DNA from: Acidobacteriaceae bacterium
GTDB taxonomy: Bacteria > Acidobacteriota > Terriglobia > Terriglobales > Acidobacteriaceae
Direction: 5' to 3'
Length of the DNA stretch: 5,880 nucleotides
Assembly (NCBI GenBank): GCA_003154055.1
Contig: PMCH01000333.1
Coordinates: 7,493-13,372, forward strand
The notes under the pieces were generated by a model that ran no database searches, was not told the DNA's origin, and saw nothing but the letters and a program-made list of their open reading frames with translations. The stretch's first letter is position 1. Each line of letters begins with the position of its first letter. Of the stretch, positions 5,547 to 5,880 are shown in pieces. Made by a program: the position numbers and the translations under genes.

Positions 5547-5880
5547 ATGCCCGCCAGCAAAGTGAAACTCCTTATTGTTGACGATGAGCCATTGATCCTG
5601 GAGATCATCACCAGTATGCTCGCCATTTGCACATATGACATCAAAGGTGCCTACGATGGTGCCGAGGCAGTTGCAATCGCGAAGGAATTCCATCCGGACT
5701 GTGTTGTAACCGGAATCATGATGCCAAAAATGGACGGCCTTCAGGAAGCAGCCGCAATTCTTCAATTCCAACCGACCTGCAAATTTGTATTCGTCACGAC
5801 CATTGCGTACCAACCCGAGATTCGCCAGGAATACGAACGGCTTGGCCTGGATCTAAGGCTGCTGCTGCCCAAACCTTTCC
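5547..5880 (+). CDS. Response regulator receiver domain lacking the phosphoacceptor Asp (3' end beyond window)
   Basis: 111 complete codons are visible, with no stop before the window edge. The fold is a two-component receiver: the hydrophobic first strand VKLLIVDDE carries the acidic pair D12-D13 plus E14; the switch threonine is T84 in FVFVTTIA; and the conserved lysine is K109 in LPKPF. The strand that should hold the phosphorylated aspartate reads PDCVVTGIMMPKMDG (residues 50-64), with G56 (codon GGA at 5712-5714) at the acceptor position. The rest of the M-M-P-x-M-D-G motif is perfect. This points to a receiver that cannot be phosphorylated in the normal way and may work by protein contact. 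Only the receiver is visible, so a stand-alone protein or a following output domain are both possible. GC content is about 51% by hand count over 5581-5880, lower than the other genes. Confidence 0.88.
   Translation, partial: MPASKVKLLIVDDEPLILEIITSMLAICTYDIKGAYDGAEAVAIAKEFHPDCVVTGIMMPKMDGLQEAAAILQFQPTCKFVFVTTIAYQPEIRQEYERLGLDLRLLLPKPF

Noticed and set aside
5514..5813. 99-codon antisense open frame over the receiver gene
   Set aside because: The + strand frame encodes a clear receiver with its own ribosome binding site; the antisense frame shows no domain.
1..5880. CRISPR array, tRNA/rRNA genes, transposase or phage genes
   Set aside because: No regularly spaced long repeats, no cloverleaf-like or ribosomal RNA segments and no recombinase motifs were found on either strand.

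Overview
The window is a stretch of ordinary-looking, GC-rich bacterial chromosome with every credible gene on the + strand, packed tightly and often only a few bases apart. No gene here is diagnostic on its own. The GC-rich coding sequence, the MidA-type methyltransferase preceded by a small conserved-looking protein, and the dispersed-looking palindromes built on an ACGGRC / GYCCGT arm together suggest Acidobacteriota (Terriglobia-like). That assignment is inference from general familiarity, not from a search.

Layout. Positions 1-2530 hold the end of an operon. A possible tail of an upstream gene (stop at 23-25) is followed one base later by two consecutive MacB/FtsX-type ABC transporter permeases (27-1274 and 1292-2530). 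Each has one N-terminal membrane helix, a large extracytoplasmic domain and three C-terminal helices. No ATPase is in view, so it must be encoded outside the window, probably upstream. Positions 2531-2722 are non-coding: a hairpin with a perfect 8-bp core stem lies just after the permease stop, followed by a 42-bp degenerate hexamer array (YTGNNN x7), then a -10-like box and a strong AGGAGG ribosome binding site. Positions 2723-3154 encode a four-helix membrane protein of unknown function.

Positions 3208-4656 form a two-gene unit: a 103-aa protein of unknown function, possibly translated from a leaderless message, and a MidA/NDUFAF7-like SAM-dependent methyltransferase starting with GTG three bases after its stop. 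A second palindrome sits in frame inside the methyltransferase. A 77-aa two-helix membrane protein (4669-4902) follows closely. An AT-rich spacer of about 136 bases precedes a Nudix hydrolase (5039-5524). A response-regulator receiver gene (5547 to the window edge) follows 22 bases later and is markedly less GC-rich than the rest.

The points most worth a second look are three. The receiver domain has glycine where the phosphoacceptor aspartate belongs, while its other active-site residues are kept. A palindromic repeat has apparently been accommodated in frame in a variable linker of the methyltransferase. A composite hairpin plus hexamer-array element lies behind the ABC operon. I found no CRISPR array, tRNA, rRNA, transposase or obvious new defence system.
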